From contig NZ_JPRN01000010.1 of assembly GCF_000737715.1 (NCBI RefSeq), positions 62,001-126,000 of the forward strand: a DNA stretch of 64,000 bases. The letters are read 5' to 3'. A program made the position numbers and the translations under genes. The notes under the pieces are model-generated. The model saw nothing but the letters and a program-made list of their open reading frames with translations, had not been told where the DNA came from and did not search any database. The stretch's first letter is position 1; the number at the start of each line of letters is the position of its first letter. The DNA comes from Chryseobacterium sp. JM1 (GTDB lineage: Bacteria > Bacteroidota > Bacteroidia > Flavobacteriales > Weeksellaceae). This document shows, piece by piece, positions 18,620-26,748 of the stretch.

Positions 18620-18934
18620 ATGGCTTTAGCAAAAAAAGGACTCCGGAAAATAGTGGTTGATGATCAGATCTTTTACTGGAAAATAAGAAAGATTGTTTCA
18701 CATAACGAAAAACATGATAATGAATATGGAATTCCCGTACAGCATGAAAGTGAAGGCCAGCTTCTTTTGATATATACCGGTTTCTGCAAATCCATTGATT
18801 ACGGCAGAGAGCTGATGAATATTACCCCAAAACTCATTCAATCCAAAATCACGGAAGCTATTGAACTGGGATGGAACTATAGCCAACCCGGTAAAACAGT
18901 TGATCTTGTCAACGGAGAACTGATTAAAAGATAA
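18620..18934 (+). CDS. Small conserved-looking protein of unknown function
   Basis: A 104-residue soluble protein (MALAKKGLRKIVVDDQIFYW...) with alternating strands and a final helix (PKLIQSKITEAIELGWN). The codon use and Lys/Ile content match its neighbours, and it sits 39 bases after the DUF6000-like gene, so it is likely in the same accessory operon. I do not recognise the family. Confidence 0.6.
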   Translation: MALAKKGLRKIVVDDQIFYWKIRKIVSHNEKHDNEYGIPVQHESEGQLLLIYTGFCKSIDYGRELMNITPKLIQSKITEAIELGWNYSQPGKTVDLVNGELIKR

Positions 18935-18962
18935 AATAGATTCAGACAAAAAACAAAAAACC

Positions 18963-19688
18963 TTGAAAAAAATTATTTCCCTACTCGCTGCATTTCTGCT
19001 TCTTTATTCCTGCAAAAAAGATAAAACATCTGATGCTGCTCAGAAAAAGATGGCAGCTCCAGAAAGTTCGCTAAAAAAAGATTCATTAAAAACTCAGAAC
19101 TCCCAAACACCGATTAAAAGTGGAAAAAAACCATCTGATCTGGTTCCTGACAACTATGAAATTCAGTATGATGCGGAAGGAGATCTCAATCAGGATGGGC
19201 TGGCTGACATTGCCCTTGTCATCAGGAAAAAAGAAGATACATTGGCTGGTAGAAAAATAATGATTCTGCTGAAAAATCCGGATAAAACATACCGGGTGAA
19301 TAAAGTTTCCGACACTGTGCTTCCTGATGAATACAATGAAGCCGGTTATAAGATGCATGATCCCGAAGACATCACAATTGAAAACGGAGAACTGAGTATT
19401 AATTTATACGACATCGGACCTTATGGAAACCAATTCAGCAGATTCAAATACCTGAACGAAGATCTCATTCTGACTTATATTGAAACGTATAATATGGGAG
19501 CAGGTTCTCATTCGGCATTATTCTACCAACCTATGAAGGGAAAACTGACACTCGAAACCGTGAATACCATGGAGGAAGAAATGCGCACGGAATCTAAAAA
19601 ATTTCAACTCAAAAGAGAAAGGTATGTGTTTGAGAAAACATCTCCGGATGATGTGGTAAGGAAAGCTTATGATGCAGTTCACGAATAA
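18963..19688 (+). CDS. Lipoprotein with a calcium-loop/FG-GAP-like motif
   Basis: A 241-residue lipoprotein that begins at a TTG codon: LKKIISLLAAFLLLYSC with the lipobox cysteine, then a low-complexity linker (residues about 20-60). The body contains DAEGDLNQDGLADIALV, a DxNxDGxxD calcium-loop pattern typical of FG-GAP/VCBS-like repeats. The rest is beta-rich (YGNQFSRFKYL, YNMGAGSHSALFY). It is probably anchored in the outer membrane. Function is unknown. The TTG start is chosen because the signal peptide begins there. Confidence 0.65.
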   Translation: MKKIISLLAAFLLLYSCKKDKTSDAAQKKMAAPESSLKKDSLKTQNSQTPIKSGKKPSDLVPDNYEIQYDAEGDLNQDGLADIALVIRKKEDTLAGRKIMILLKNPDKTYRVNKVSDTVLPDEYNEAGYKMHDPEDITIENGELSINLYDIGPYGNQFSRFKYLNEDLILTYIETYNMGAGSHSALFYQPMKGKLTLETVNTMEEEMRTESKKFQLKRERYVFEKTSPDDVVRKAYDAVHE

Positions 19689-19753
19689 ATATTCTTTTCA
19701 TTCTCATCAAAAACTACCCCTAAAGTAGTATTTCACAGGAAGTTCAGACTTAA

Positions 19754-19914
19754 TATCTTTACCCTGTATTCTTTAGAGCGCCTAATTACTCTTTTGAAAT
19801 ACAATCCGAAAAACAACAAAGGAAGGTAAGATCAATGAGGTGAAAGATGATTATTAGGGTTTCCTGTAGAAACAGGAAAAACTTCAGAAGGCTAAATTTT
19901 TAGTCTTCTTTTTT
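19754..19914 (+). ncRNA. Candidate structured small RNA with intrinsic terminator
   Basis: The 302-base gap between the lipoprotein and polA holds a chain of hairpins on the plus strand. A stem pairs TGTATTC (19766) with GAAATACA (to 19802), enclosing AGAG / CTCT around a 10-base loop. ACCCT at 19761 can pair with AGGGT at 19856. A perfect 8-bp stem TTTCCTGT / ACAGGAAA has an AGAA loop (19860-19879). A terminator stem AGAAGGCTAAA / TTTAGTCTTCT plus T run lies at 19886-19914. A TATCTTTA box at 19754 could be the promoter. I match it to no known RNA family. Confidence 0.35.
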
Positions 19915-19944
19915 ATGTTAATTTGCGGAATATCTGTAAAGAAA

Positions 19945-19968
19945 AAGGTGAGTTTAAAAACCCACCTT
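19945..19968 (-). terminator. Terminator after polA
   Basis: AAGGTGAGTTT and AAACCCACCTT pair with one mismatch, and the minus-strand side continues into a T run just past the polA stop. Confidence 0.7.
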
Positions 19969-19990
19969 ATTTTATTTATTCTATTTTCTA

Positions 19991-22825
19991 TTAATGTGCT
20001 TCCAGCCAGTTATTCCCGACTCCCACTTCTACCAACAACGGCACCTGGGTTTCCAGAGCACTTTCCATTTCGGTTTTGATCAGTTTTGAGGCTCTTTCAA
20101 TCTCGTCTATCGGGGCTTCAAACACCAGTTCGTCATGCACCTGAAGAAGCATTTTAGTCTGCAGTTCCTGTGCTTTCAGTTCTTTATCGATTTTAATCAT
20201 CGCAAGCTTTACAACATCTGCCGCGCTTCCCTGAACCGGTGCATTTACGGCATTTCTTTCCGCATGACCTCTTACCACGAAATTGTTGGAATTGATGTCT
20301 TTTAAGTGACGCTTTCTTCCCAGAATCGTTTCCACATAGCCTATCTGGCGGGCTTTGCTTACCTGCTCTGCCATGTATTCCTTTAATTTTGGATAGGTTT
20401 CAAAGTAGGCTTCGATCATCTGTTTGGCCTCACTTCTTGAAAGACCGGTTTGCTCTGCCAATGCAAATGCTCCCTGACCGTAGATAATCCCGAAGTTAAC
20501 GGTTTTAGCCTGGCTTCTCTGGGTTTTGGAAACCTCTTCCAAAGGTATTTTAAACAATTTTGCGGCTGTAGATGCGTGAATATCCTCACCATCCTGGAAC
20601 GCTTTGATCATATTGTCTTCCCCTGAAATTTCAGCAATCAAACGAAGTTCAATCTGCGAGTAATCGGCAGAGATGATCTTTTTTCCTTCTCCTGAAACGA
20701 AAGCTCCTCTGATCTGCTGTCCGCGGAGTGTTCTGATCGGGATATTCTGAAGATTCGGATTTACACTCGCCAGACGGCCTGTAGCAGCTGTTGTCTGGGA
20801 GAAGTTGGTATGTACTCTGCTGTCCTGCTTATCAATCTGTGAAGGCAGCGCGTCCACATACGTTGATTTTAATTTCTGATAGGTTCTGTATTCCAGAATA
20901 TGCTTGATGATCTCATGTTTTGAGGAAAGCTTTTGAAGGACATCTTCGGAAGTTGCGTACTGACCGGTTTTTGTTTTCTTGGCTTTAGGATCCAACTGCA
21001 TTTTTTCAAAGAGAATTTCTCCAAGCTGTTTCGGTGAATTCATGTTGAATTCTTCTCCTGAAAACTCAAAAATGGTCTTTTCTAATTGTCTCAGATCATT
21101 TTCAAGGTCAATACTTTCCTGTGCCAGCCATTTTTCATCCAGTGAAATTCCGGAAAGCTCCATTTTAGCAAGAACTTCCATCAAAGGCATTTCTATGTTG
21201 AAGAAAAGATCTTCTAAGTTTTCTTTTTTCAGTTGTGGAGCAAAGAGTTCATACAACTGGAAAGTCACATCAGCATCTTCCGCTGCATAATCCGTCTGTG
21301 TTCTCAAATCTGCATCTCTGAAAGTTCCCTGGTTTTTCCCTTTTTTCCCGATAATGGTTTCAATGGAAACGGGTTTATAATTCAGATAGACTTCTGAAAG
21401 ATAATCCATCCCGTGTCTTCCGTCCGGGTTCAGCAGATAATGGGCGATCATGGTGTCGAACATGGCGCCTTTCACTGTAATATCGTACTGCCTTAATATT
21501 TTATAATCGAATTTTAAGTTATGTGCAATTTTCAGCAAATCCTCTTTTTCAAAGAATGGTCTGAAGATTTCCAGCGTTTGAAGCACTTCTCCTTTGTCCT
21601 CGGATAAAGGAATATAATAAGCCAACCCTTTTTTGTAGGAGAAACTCATTCCCACAAGCTCAGCTTCCAGCTCATTCAGTGAAGTGGTTTCGGTATCAAA
21701 ACAGACTGCTTTCTGCTTTAATAAATTACTGACCAATACTTTCTGTGCTTTCGGATTATCTACAAACTGGTACAGATGATCATTGTGATCTATACTGGAT
21801 TTGGTAGAGGTTGCCTGATCCAGTTCTTCAAAATTCGCAAACAGATCCAGCTGCATGGCCTGCCCTTTTATCTGTGTAACTTCGGCTATCTGTTTCACCT
21901 CAACTTCACTTATCACCACTGTTTCTACAGGTGCGGAAGCAAAGGCTCTGTACAGGTTTTCGTATAATCTGCGGAATTCAATTTCCTCAAAAACTTCTTT
22001 TACTTTTTCAAAATCCGGGGTATCAAGATCGTACTGCTCCTGATGAAATTCTACCGGTGCATCACAGATAATAGTCGCTAATTTTTTGGATAAAATTCCG
22101 CGTTCTGCAGAGGCTTCCACTTTTTCTTTCAGCTTTCCTTTCAGCTTATCTGTATTTTGTAAAAGGGTTTCAATATTCCCGAATTCTTTAAGGAATTTCA
22201 TCGCCGTTTTCTCTCCTACTCCATCCAGTCCCGGAATATTATCCACGGCATCTCCCATCATCGCAAGGAAATCAATCACCTGCTTAGGATCTTCAATCTC
22301 GTATTTTGCTTTTACTTCGTCTACTCCAAGGATTTCTATATCACCGCCTTTTAAACCCGGTTTATAAATCTTGATCTTATCGGTAACCAACTGGGCAAAA
22401 TCTTTATCCGGCGTTACCATGAACGTGGTATAGCCTTCTTTTTCTGCTTTACAGGCAATGGTTCCGATAACGTCATCAGCTTCATAACCTTCCACTCCCA
22501 GGATGGGAATGTGCATGGCCTGCAGGATTCTGTGAATATATGGAATTGCAATTTTGATGGCTTCAGGTGTCTCACTTCTGTTGGCTTTGTATTCTGAATA
22601 ATCATCCGTTCTAACGCTTGCCTGCCCTACATCAAAAACAACTGCCAGGTGAGATGGTTTCTCCCTTCTGATCAGTTCGATCAAAGAATTGGTAAAACCG
22701 AAAATAGCAGAAGTATCCAGTCCTGTGCTGGTAAGTCTCGGATTCCTTATCAATGCGTAATATCCTCTAAAGATCATTGCATAAGCATCGATGAGAAAGA
22801 GTCTTTTATCTTGTGTTGCGTCCAT
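19991..22825 (-). CDS. polA: DNA polymerase I
   Basis: A 944-residue three-domain DNA polymerase for Okazaki fragment processing and repair. The N-terminal 5'-3' flap exonuclease (LIDAYAMIFRGYYA, GYEADDVIGT) is followed by a 3'-5' proofreading domain with all three motifs (FDTETTSL, HNLKFDYK, YAAEDADVT), so proofreading looks intact, unlike in some A-family enzymes. The polymerase domain has SADYSQIELR, the O-helix region RSQAKTVNFGIIYG and LLQVHDELVFE. I start it at MDATQDK (22825) because the upstream ATG at 22843 lies inside the -7 box. Confidence 0.97.
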   Translation of the reverse strand: MDATQDKRLFLIDAYAMIFRGYYALIRNPRLTSTGLDTSAIFGFTNSLIELIRREKPSHLAVVFDVGQASVRTDDYSEYKANRSETPEAIKIAIPYIHRILQAMHIPILGVEGYEADDVIGTIACKAEKEGYTTFMVTPDKDFAQLVTDKIKIYKPGLKGGDIEILGVDEVKAKYEIEDPKQVIDFLAMMGDAVDNIPGLDGVGEKTAMKFLKEFGNIETLLQNTDKLKGKLKEKVEASAERGILSKKLATIICDAPVEFHQEQYDLDTPDFEKVKEVFEEIEFRRLYENLYRAFASAPVETVVISEVEVKQIAEVTQIKGQAMQLDLFANFEELDQATSTKSSIDHNDHLYQFVDNPKAQKVLVSNLLKQKAVCFDTETTSLNELEAELVGMSFSYKKGLAYYIPLSEDKGEVLQTLEIFRPFFEKEDLLKIAHNLKFDYKILRQYDITVKGAMFDTMIAHYLLNPDGRHGMDYLSEVYLNYKPVSIETIIGKKGKNQGTFRDADLRTQTDYAAEDADVTFQLYELFAPQLKKENLEDLFFNIEMPLMEVLAKMELSGISLDEKWLAQESIDLENDLRQLEKTIFEFSGEEFNMNSPKQLGEILFEKMQLDPKAKKTKTGQYATSEDVLQKLSSKHEIIKHILEYRTYQKLKSTYVDALPSQIDKQDSRVHTNFSQTTAATGRLASVNPNLQNIPIRTLRGQQIRGAFVSGEGKKIISADYSQIELRLIAEISGEDNMIKAFQDGEDIHASTAAKLFKIPLEEVSKTQRSQAKTVNFGIIYGQGAFALAEQTGLSRSEAKQMIEAYFETYPKLKEYMAEQVSKARQIGYVETILGRKRHLKDINSNNFVVRGHAERNAVNAPVQGSAADVVKLAMIKIDKELKAQELQTKMLLQVHDELVFEAPIDEIERASKLIKTEMESALETQVPLLVEVGVGNNWLEAH

Positions 22826-22840
22826 AATATCTATAATGAA

Positions 22841-22848
22841 CAAATATA
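22841..22848 (-). promoter_or_regulatory. -7 box of the polA promoter
   Basis: TATATTTG on the minus strand fits TAnnTTTG, about 16 bases upstream of the chosen ATG. It decides the start codon of polA. Confidence 0.65.
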
Positions 22849-22869
22849 AGAAAATAGGAATATTTTTAG

Positions 22870-23165
22870 GAGTGATGAGTTATAAATTATGAGTGATGAG
22901 TTTCTGGTTGCGCGGTGCGGGTTTAAGAGTCGGAGAGTTTGAGGGTTTGAGGGTTTGAGAGTTGTAGAGTATATGGATGTGAGAGGAAGTTGCTGGTTGG
23001 AAATAATTGACAACTGCATGGTGGCTTCGAGTACCTCTGCCACCAGGATAGATTAAGAATAAAATTGGGACTAAACTAATATTTACGGCTGAGATCTAAA
23101 TTAAGATATACTAGAAATTCTACATATGACAAACTGGTGGCTTCGAATGACTCAGCCACCAGTAA
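22870..23165. repeat. Modular degenerate intergenic repeat (family A, inverted) with two hairpins
   Basis: The 419-base gap between polA and the hcp terminator contains GAGTCGGAGAGTTTGAGGG and tandem GTTTGAGGGTTTGAGAG words (reverse of the CTCTAAAAC module). It also has two CTGGTGGCT/AGCCACCAG-type hairpins at 23019-23045 (degenerate) and 23134-23162 (perfect 9-bp arms). No ORF is apparent. Confidence 0.6.
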
Positions 23166-23173
23166 CAATAGCA

Positions 23174-23210
23174 TAAAAAAACAGAACAACATTTCTGCTG
23201 CTCTGTTCTG
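23174..23210 (-). terminator. Terminator after the first hcp
   Basis: The arms CAGAACA and TGTTCTG (23182-23188, 23204-23210) are followed on the minus strand by seven T residues. Confidence 0.7.
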
Positions 23211-23244
23211 ATGTTATTTTTTTTAAAAGACTTGGGTCTATTCA

Positions 23245-23652
23245 TTATTGACCTCCTGGCCACATTCCGCGGTACTCAGAGTTTCCTAAAGTAATAACCT
23301 CTGCGCTGATTACAAAGCTGATCAGCATACTGTTGCTATCAACTGCGTCGAAGTCTACTTCGTGCTGGATTACATATCCGTTTTCCCAGTTCAGGGTAGT
23401 TAAAGTACCCTCTTCGTGAGATTTATTGAAAGTTACTTCACCTTTTGTAGGCTTGTATTTTCCGTTCAATAAACTTTCTAGGATATCAGATTTTTCAGTA
23501 GCTTCTACTGTTACTTTGATAAGAGCGTTAGAAGGGTCCGATGCTACACGTCCTGAAACGTCTGTAGATCTTGATACGCTATAATTAAGCTTTAATAATT
23601 TTTGACCTTCTCCTCCGTTGAATTTTAAGATTCCTCTTGAATTTGCTGCCAT
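23245..23652 (-). CDS. tssD: T6SS tube protein Hcp/TssD, paralogue 1
   Basis: A 135-residue Hcp-family protein of the Bacteroidota T6SS-iii (MAANSRGILKFNGGEGQKLL...). It shares almost every residue with the paralogue at 30227 and most with that at 34786. Differences cluster at the C-terminus (GGQ here). Hcp forms the hexameric rings of the inner tube and can carry effectors in its lumen. It lies at the end of the effector module with its own promoter, tandem operators and terminator, so it can be expressed independently of the apparatus genes. Confidence 0.93.
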   Translation of the reverse strand: MAANSRGILKFNGGEGQKLLKLNYSVSRSTDVSGRVASDPSNALIKVTVEATEKSDILESLLNGKYKPTKGEVTFNKSHEEGTLTTLNWENGYVIQHEVDFDAVDSNSMLISFVISAEVITLGNSEYRGMWPGGQ

Positions 23653-23704
23653 GATTGGTGAATTTAATTGTTATATATTGTGTGAATAGTGATTGATTAC
23701 AGAG

Positions 23705-23795
23705 CAAAGATAGACCCGATATGGGCTAAGAAAAAGTTTTTGGATACAAATCTCAGATATTGTAGTAATACTACGATTTGATGTAGTAATTCTAC
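23705..23795 (-). promoter_or_regulatory. hcp1 promoter: -7 box plus tandem palindromic operators
   Basis: On the minus strand TATCTTTG (23705-23712) is the -7 box. Two palindromes lie upstream: GTAGTAATACTAC at 23762-23774 (a perfect 13-mer inverted repeat around one base) and GTAGTAATTCTAC at 23783-23795. Their spacing is 21 bp. The whole unit is 91 bp, exactly as at the other two hcp genes. Confidence 0.8.
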
Positions 23796-23874
23796 GACTT
23801 TTGAGTTAACATAATACTTAAAATGCTTATTTCTAAAGGATTCAATTATTTTTTAAAGCTTAATAAAGGTTATC

Positions 23875-23975
23875 ATTTTACACTATCAAGGGAAATAATA
23901 TGAGATTTCAGACATAAAATATAAGGTTAAGATTGAGGCTGAGGTTTAGAAGTGTCAATGGCTCATTTTGTTGAA
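23875..23975. repeat. Family A repeat fragment
   Basis: TGAGATTTCAGACATAAAAT, GGTTAAGATTGAGGCTGAGG and GTCAATGGCTCATTTTG match degenerate family A modules, in the gap behind the hcp1 promoter. Confidence 0.4.
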
Positions 23976-23990
23976 TACATGAAATGCTCA

Positions 23991-24536
23991 TCAACTATCA
24001 TTTTCCTGATTTGAATACCAGTAACTGCTTTGAAAATTTCTCTTCCTTATTCTTACAAAATTTAATTCTTTTTGAGCTTCTTTTAGAAATCTTTTAAGAT
24101 TCTCACCTTTTTCTACCTCATATAGACTACTGTATTCAACGTCATTAATAAAAATATCCTGACTGTTTTTCAGACAAAATCTAAAATAGACCTTTGAATT
24201 TTGCAATTTGGGTGATTTTGTTTCATAATCATATGAATAAAATCCTTTAATATCAGCTTTAGGATATTTTTTCTGCTTCCTGTTTCCTTTTTGTATGAAG
24301 AGATACTGATCATTAAACCAAATTTTCACCTGGACAGAAATAGCTTTTAAAATCACATAGCAGGTCCTGAAATAAAACAATGAAAAAAGACTCACCAAAG
24401 AAAGCCTAAAACCACCTTTGAATAAGAAATAATACAAAGATGCATATAAAAGCAAACATGGAATGATCACAAAAACCGTCCAGATTGTATGGTAGGGCAG
24501 AACATTTTTAAATGTGAAGATTTTATTTTTTTTCAT
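23991..24536 (-). CDS. Two-span membrane protein, candidate T6SS immunity protein
   Basis: A 181-residue protein with two closely spaced membrane segments (IWTVFVIIPCLLLYASLYYF and FRLSLVSLFSLFYFRTCYVI). A cytoplasmic beta-rich domain follows (VKIWFNDQYLFIQKGNRKQK, DIKGFYSYDYETKSP) that looks like a bacterial PH-like fold. It is directly downstream of the PAAR-like effector candidate, the usual place for the immunity gene. The two-span plus PH-like layout is shared with the product of 26058-26744, though the sequences are only distantly alike. I recognise no named family; the immunity role is inferred from position. Confidence 0.5.
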   Translation of the reverse strand: MKKNKIFTFKNVLPYHTIWTVFVIIPCLLLYASLYYFLFKGGFRLSLVSLFSLFYFRTCYVILKAISVQVKIWFNDQYLFIQKGNRKQKKYPKADIKGFYSYDYETKSPKLQNSKVYFRFCLKNSQDIFINDVEYSSLYEVEKGENLKRFLKEAQKELNFVRIRKRNFQSSYWYSNQENDS

Positions 24537-24640
24537 AGAGAATCTGAAGATGCAAATTATTCAAGGTAGGATTGAATTCTCTGCATAAAAGATTTTAGTG
24601 TTTAAAGCAGGTAAAAATTTCTGTAGGTCTTTCACAAAAA

Positions 24641-24742
24641 TTATTTTGAGAACACATCATTATTCATGATATAGTCTGTTCCGAAAGAATTAACGTTGAG
24701 ACGACCTTGAGTATAATCTGCAAAGAAATTATCAAGCATCAT
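24641..24742 (-). CDS. 33-codon frame after the effector: small ORF or frameshifted effector tail
   Basis: An ATGATG inside the last codons of the effector opens another frame encoding MMLDNFFADYTQGRLNVNSF and 13 further residues, then TAA. The composition looks like natural protein. A single-base shift near the effector stop would fuse it to the effector (…NAND then LDNFFADYTQ…). It may therefore be a C-terminal tail lost by frameshift, a translationally coupled mini-protein, or chance. Confidence 0.3.
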   Translation of the reverse strand: MMLDNFFADYTQGRLNVNSFGTDYIMNNDVFSK

Positions 24743-26048
24743 TTGCATTCACTGTAATTGAACGAGTATCTTCGTTGACGAATACATCTGCCGCGACCCG
24801 AATTGCACGTTCTGCGAAATAGTTGCCTATAAAAGGTGCAATTAGAGTTAAAATACCTCCAGCCCCAGTTGCAGATTTAATACGGGCTCCTTTAATGTTT
24901 TCTTTAATGGCTGCATTGGAATTTTGATTATGTGTATCTTTAACTGAACTCATATTCTTTTCATTAACCATACCCCGCAAGTTCCCACTCTTATTAGTAA
25001 CCCTATCCTGTAACTCCGGACCAAATTCACCTGCTTTCATTCTGTTGATCATTTCTCTTAATTCAGGATTATTTTTTAAAGAATAGGTTCCTTGTCTTTC
25101 TGCTTCAGCAATTCCGGCAGCAAACTTATTCATATCGCTCTGACTAGCATTATTCTGACCTAATAAAGTTTTAACCTCTTTAATATCTTTTGCTGGTGTA
25201 ACGGGATCCCAACTGTCGGCAGGTTGGGGCAATGCAGTGGATGAGATAGAAGCATCTTTTACACTATCATAATTTTCATTGCTATTAAGCCACCCGCCCG
25301 TTGCAGAAGCAATAGGATTGATTATAAAATAACCGACCGGAATCCATGCTCCGAAAATTGCAGTTTGTTGAAAAACATGTAGAGTTCTTGCACCACCTAA
25401 AAAACCACCTGCTGTTAGTGAGGTTCCCATGCTGAATCCGAATAAGACACCTGCCAATGCTCCTGAAACGATATTTACCCCCATTTCAACACGATTATTG
25501 GTCGCTATACTCTTGGCAGCATTAATGGCTGCCGTTTCCGTAATGAATGGCAACAGGACTCCACCTTCCTTACAAGCAAGTAGTGAATTTTTTGTTAGCG
25601 CAAGAAAGAAATCTCCTTTGGTCCCATTACTATCAAAGTATACTGTAGTATGGTGTTTTTTCCATTGACTTTCCTGAAAGCCAATCATTTCACTACACGT
25701 AGGAGTCTGCATCATTTGCCATATTCCATATCCAATTGCCCCAATAGCAATAATCCCACCGACAATCCAACCTGCAACGGGTACAGTAGCCGCAGTTCCT
25801 GCCACAAGTAGCATTCCTACTACCACACCGCCTCCAAATGCAGCAGTTCCTGCCCCCGAACTCCAACCGCTTTTGCAAGTGAAGTCTTCGGACAGTTTTT
25901 TATCTAGCTTTACTAAAAAAACTCTTTGCTGAGATCCTAATTTTACCGTTTTTTTTTGTCTATTATCACCTAATTCAAATTTTTTAGGATCAGAATTTAA
26001 TTGGTTTGTACATACTGCAAACACTTTTTCCGGTAAGTAAACTGCCAT
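24732..26048 (-). CDS. PAAR-like (DUF4280-type) T6SS effector candidate with hydrophobic insert
   Basis: A 438-residue protein. The N-terminal part (LPEKVFAVCTNQLNSDPKKF, Cys13 and Cys58) and residues 115-165 (PTCSEMIGFQESQWKKHH, then LTKNSLLACKEGGVL) together resemble a DUF4280 PAAR-like spike tip, with its late P-C...W...S...C..GG pattern. They are separated by a very hydrophobic Gly-rich segment (residues 66-110). A second Gly/Ala-rich hydrophobic stretch spans about 190-250, and the C-terminal part from about 265 is soluble and unrecognised. It lies in the VgrG module. A membrane-acting toxin delivered on the spike is inferred. Its frame may be truncated at the 3' end. Confidence 0.5.
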   Translation of the reverse strand: MAVYLPEKVFAVCTNQLNSDPKKFELGDNRQKKTVKLGSQQRVFLVKLDKKLSEDFTCKSGWSSGAGTAAFGGGVVVGMLLVAGTAATVPVAGWIVGGIIAIGAIGYGIWQMMQTPTCSEMIGFQESQWKKHHTTVYFDSNGTKGDFFLALTKNSLLACKEGGVLLPFITETAAINAAKSIATNNRVEMGVNIVSGALAGVLFGFSMGTSLTAGGFLGGARTLHVFQQTAIFGAWIPVGYFIINPIASATGGWLNSNENYDSVKDASISSTALPQPADSWDPVTPAKDIKEVKTLLGQNNASQSDMNKFAAGIAEAERQGTYSLKNNPELREMINRMKAGEFGPELQDRVTNKSGNLRGMVNEKNMSSVKDTHNQNSNAAIKENIKGARIKSATGAGGILTLIAPFIGNYFAERAIRVAADVFVNEDTRSITVNANDA

Positions 26049-26057
26049 AATTTAAGT

Positions 26058-26744
26058 TTAATGATTATCAAAATAATAAAACAAAATTTGCATCAATACA
26101 AAAAGAACTACAAAAAATAACCCAATACCCAATACAAAGACTTGCCAGGGCTCCATCTTATTGATGATTGAATATTTTATTTTCTCTCTTTTTACAAGAT
26201 ACACCCCAAAATTTGGAAAGATATTAGTATTTATAATATTTTTCAGTTCCTTTTGGTTAAAATTTCCCCAAACGTACGGCATTAAATATTCTACAAAATC
26301 GTCCAGCTGTTCGATATCTTTTTCCGAAGAAAAGGGTGTCAAACCTGTGTTACCCACTCTAATCTTAATAACATCTTTGTTTGTTATAATTGTTAAATAA
26401 CGAAAACCATCATTCCCTAAATTTTTAATCATTTTAATATCACTCAAACTAAAAATATATTGCAGGTTTTGAAATTTTATTTTTAGGTTTTCATTATTTA
26501 TTACAACAATCCATTCTTTAGCCTTTACCCGTTTTGCCAGCTGTTTTAAAATAAGCATACACACCGAAAGCGTTAAGAAAGCGGCAAAAAGCAATGGATA
26601 TAAAAAATAAATTCCCGGAAACAGCCTATTGGTGAGTATAAGTGTTCCAATCATCACAGCTAGTCCCGGAAGAATTAGGTTTAATGCTAATTTTAATTCC
26701 GTTTTTGCGTCCAATCCTTCAAATCTGAATTCTTTATTTTCCAT
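26058..26744 (-). CDS. Membrane protein of the T6SS effector module
   Basis: A 228-residue protein with two N-terminal spans (LALNLILPGLAVMIGTLILT and FLYPLLFAAFLTLSVCMLIL). A beta-rich cytoplasmic region follows (WIVVINNENLKIKFQNLQYI, DIKMIKNLGNDGFRYLTI) resembling a bacterial PH-like domain, and the C-terminal span is WQVFVLGIGLFFVVLFVLMQ. It is encoded 4 bases after the LysM gene and 9 bases before the effector candidate, so it is in the same operon. It may be a second immunity protein or an effector-loading factor. I do not recognise a family. Confidence 0.5.
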   Translation of the reverse strand: MENKEFRFEGLDAKTELKLALNLILPGLAVMIGTLILTNRLFPGIYFLYPLLFAAFLTLSVCMLILKQLAKRVKAKEWIVVINNENLKIKFQNLQYIFSLSDIKMIKNLGNDGFRYLTIITNKDVIKIRVGNTGLTPFSSEKDIEQLDDFVEYLMPYVWGNFNQKELKNIINTNIFPNFGVYLVKREKIKYSIINKMEPWQVFVLGIGLFFVVLFVLMQILFYYFDNH

Positions 26745-26748
26745 TAAA

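Noticed and set aside
19754-19914. Identification of the structured region as SRP RNA, RNase P RNA or tmRNA
   Set aside because: It lacks the GGAAGCAGCC-type SRP core, is too short for RNase P RNA, and has no tRNA-like end or tag ORF.
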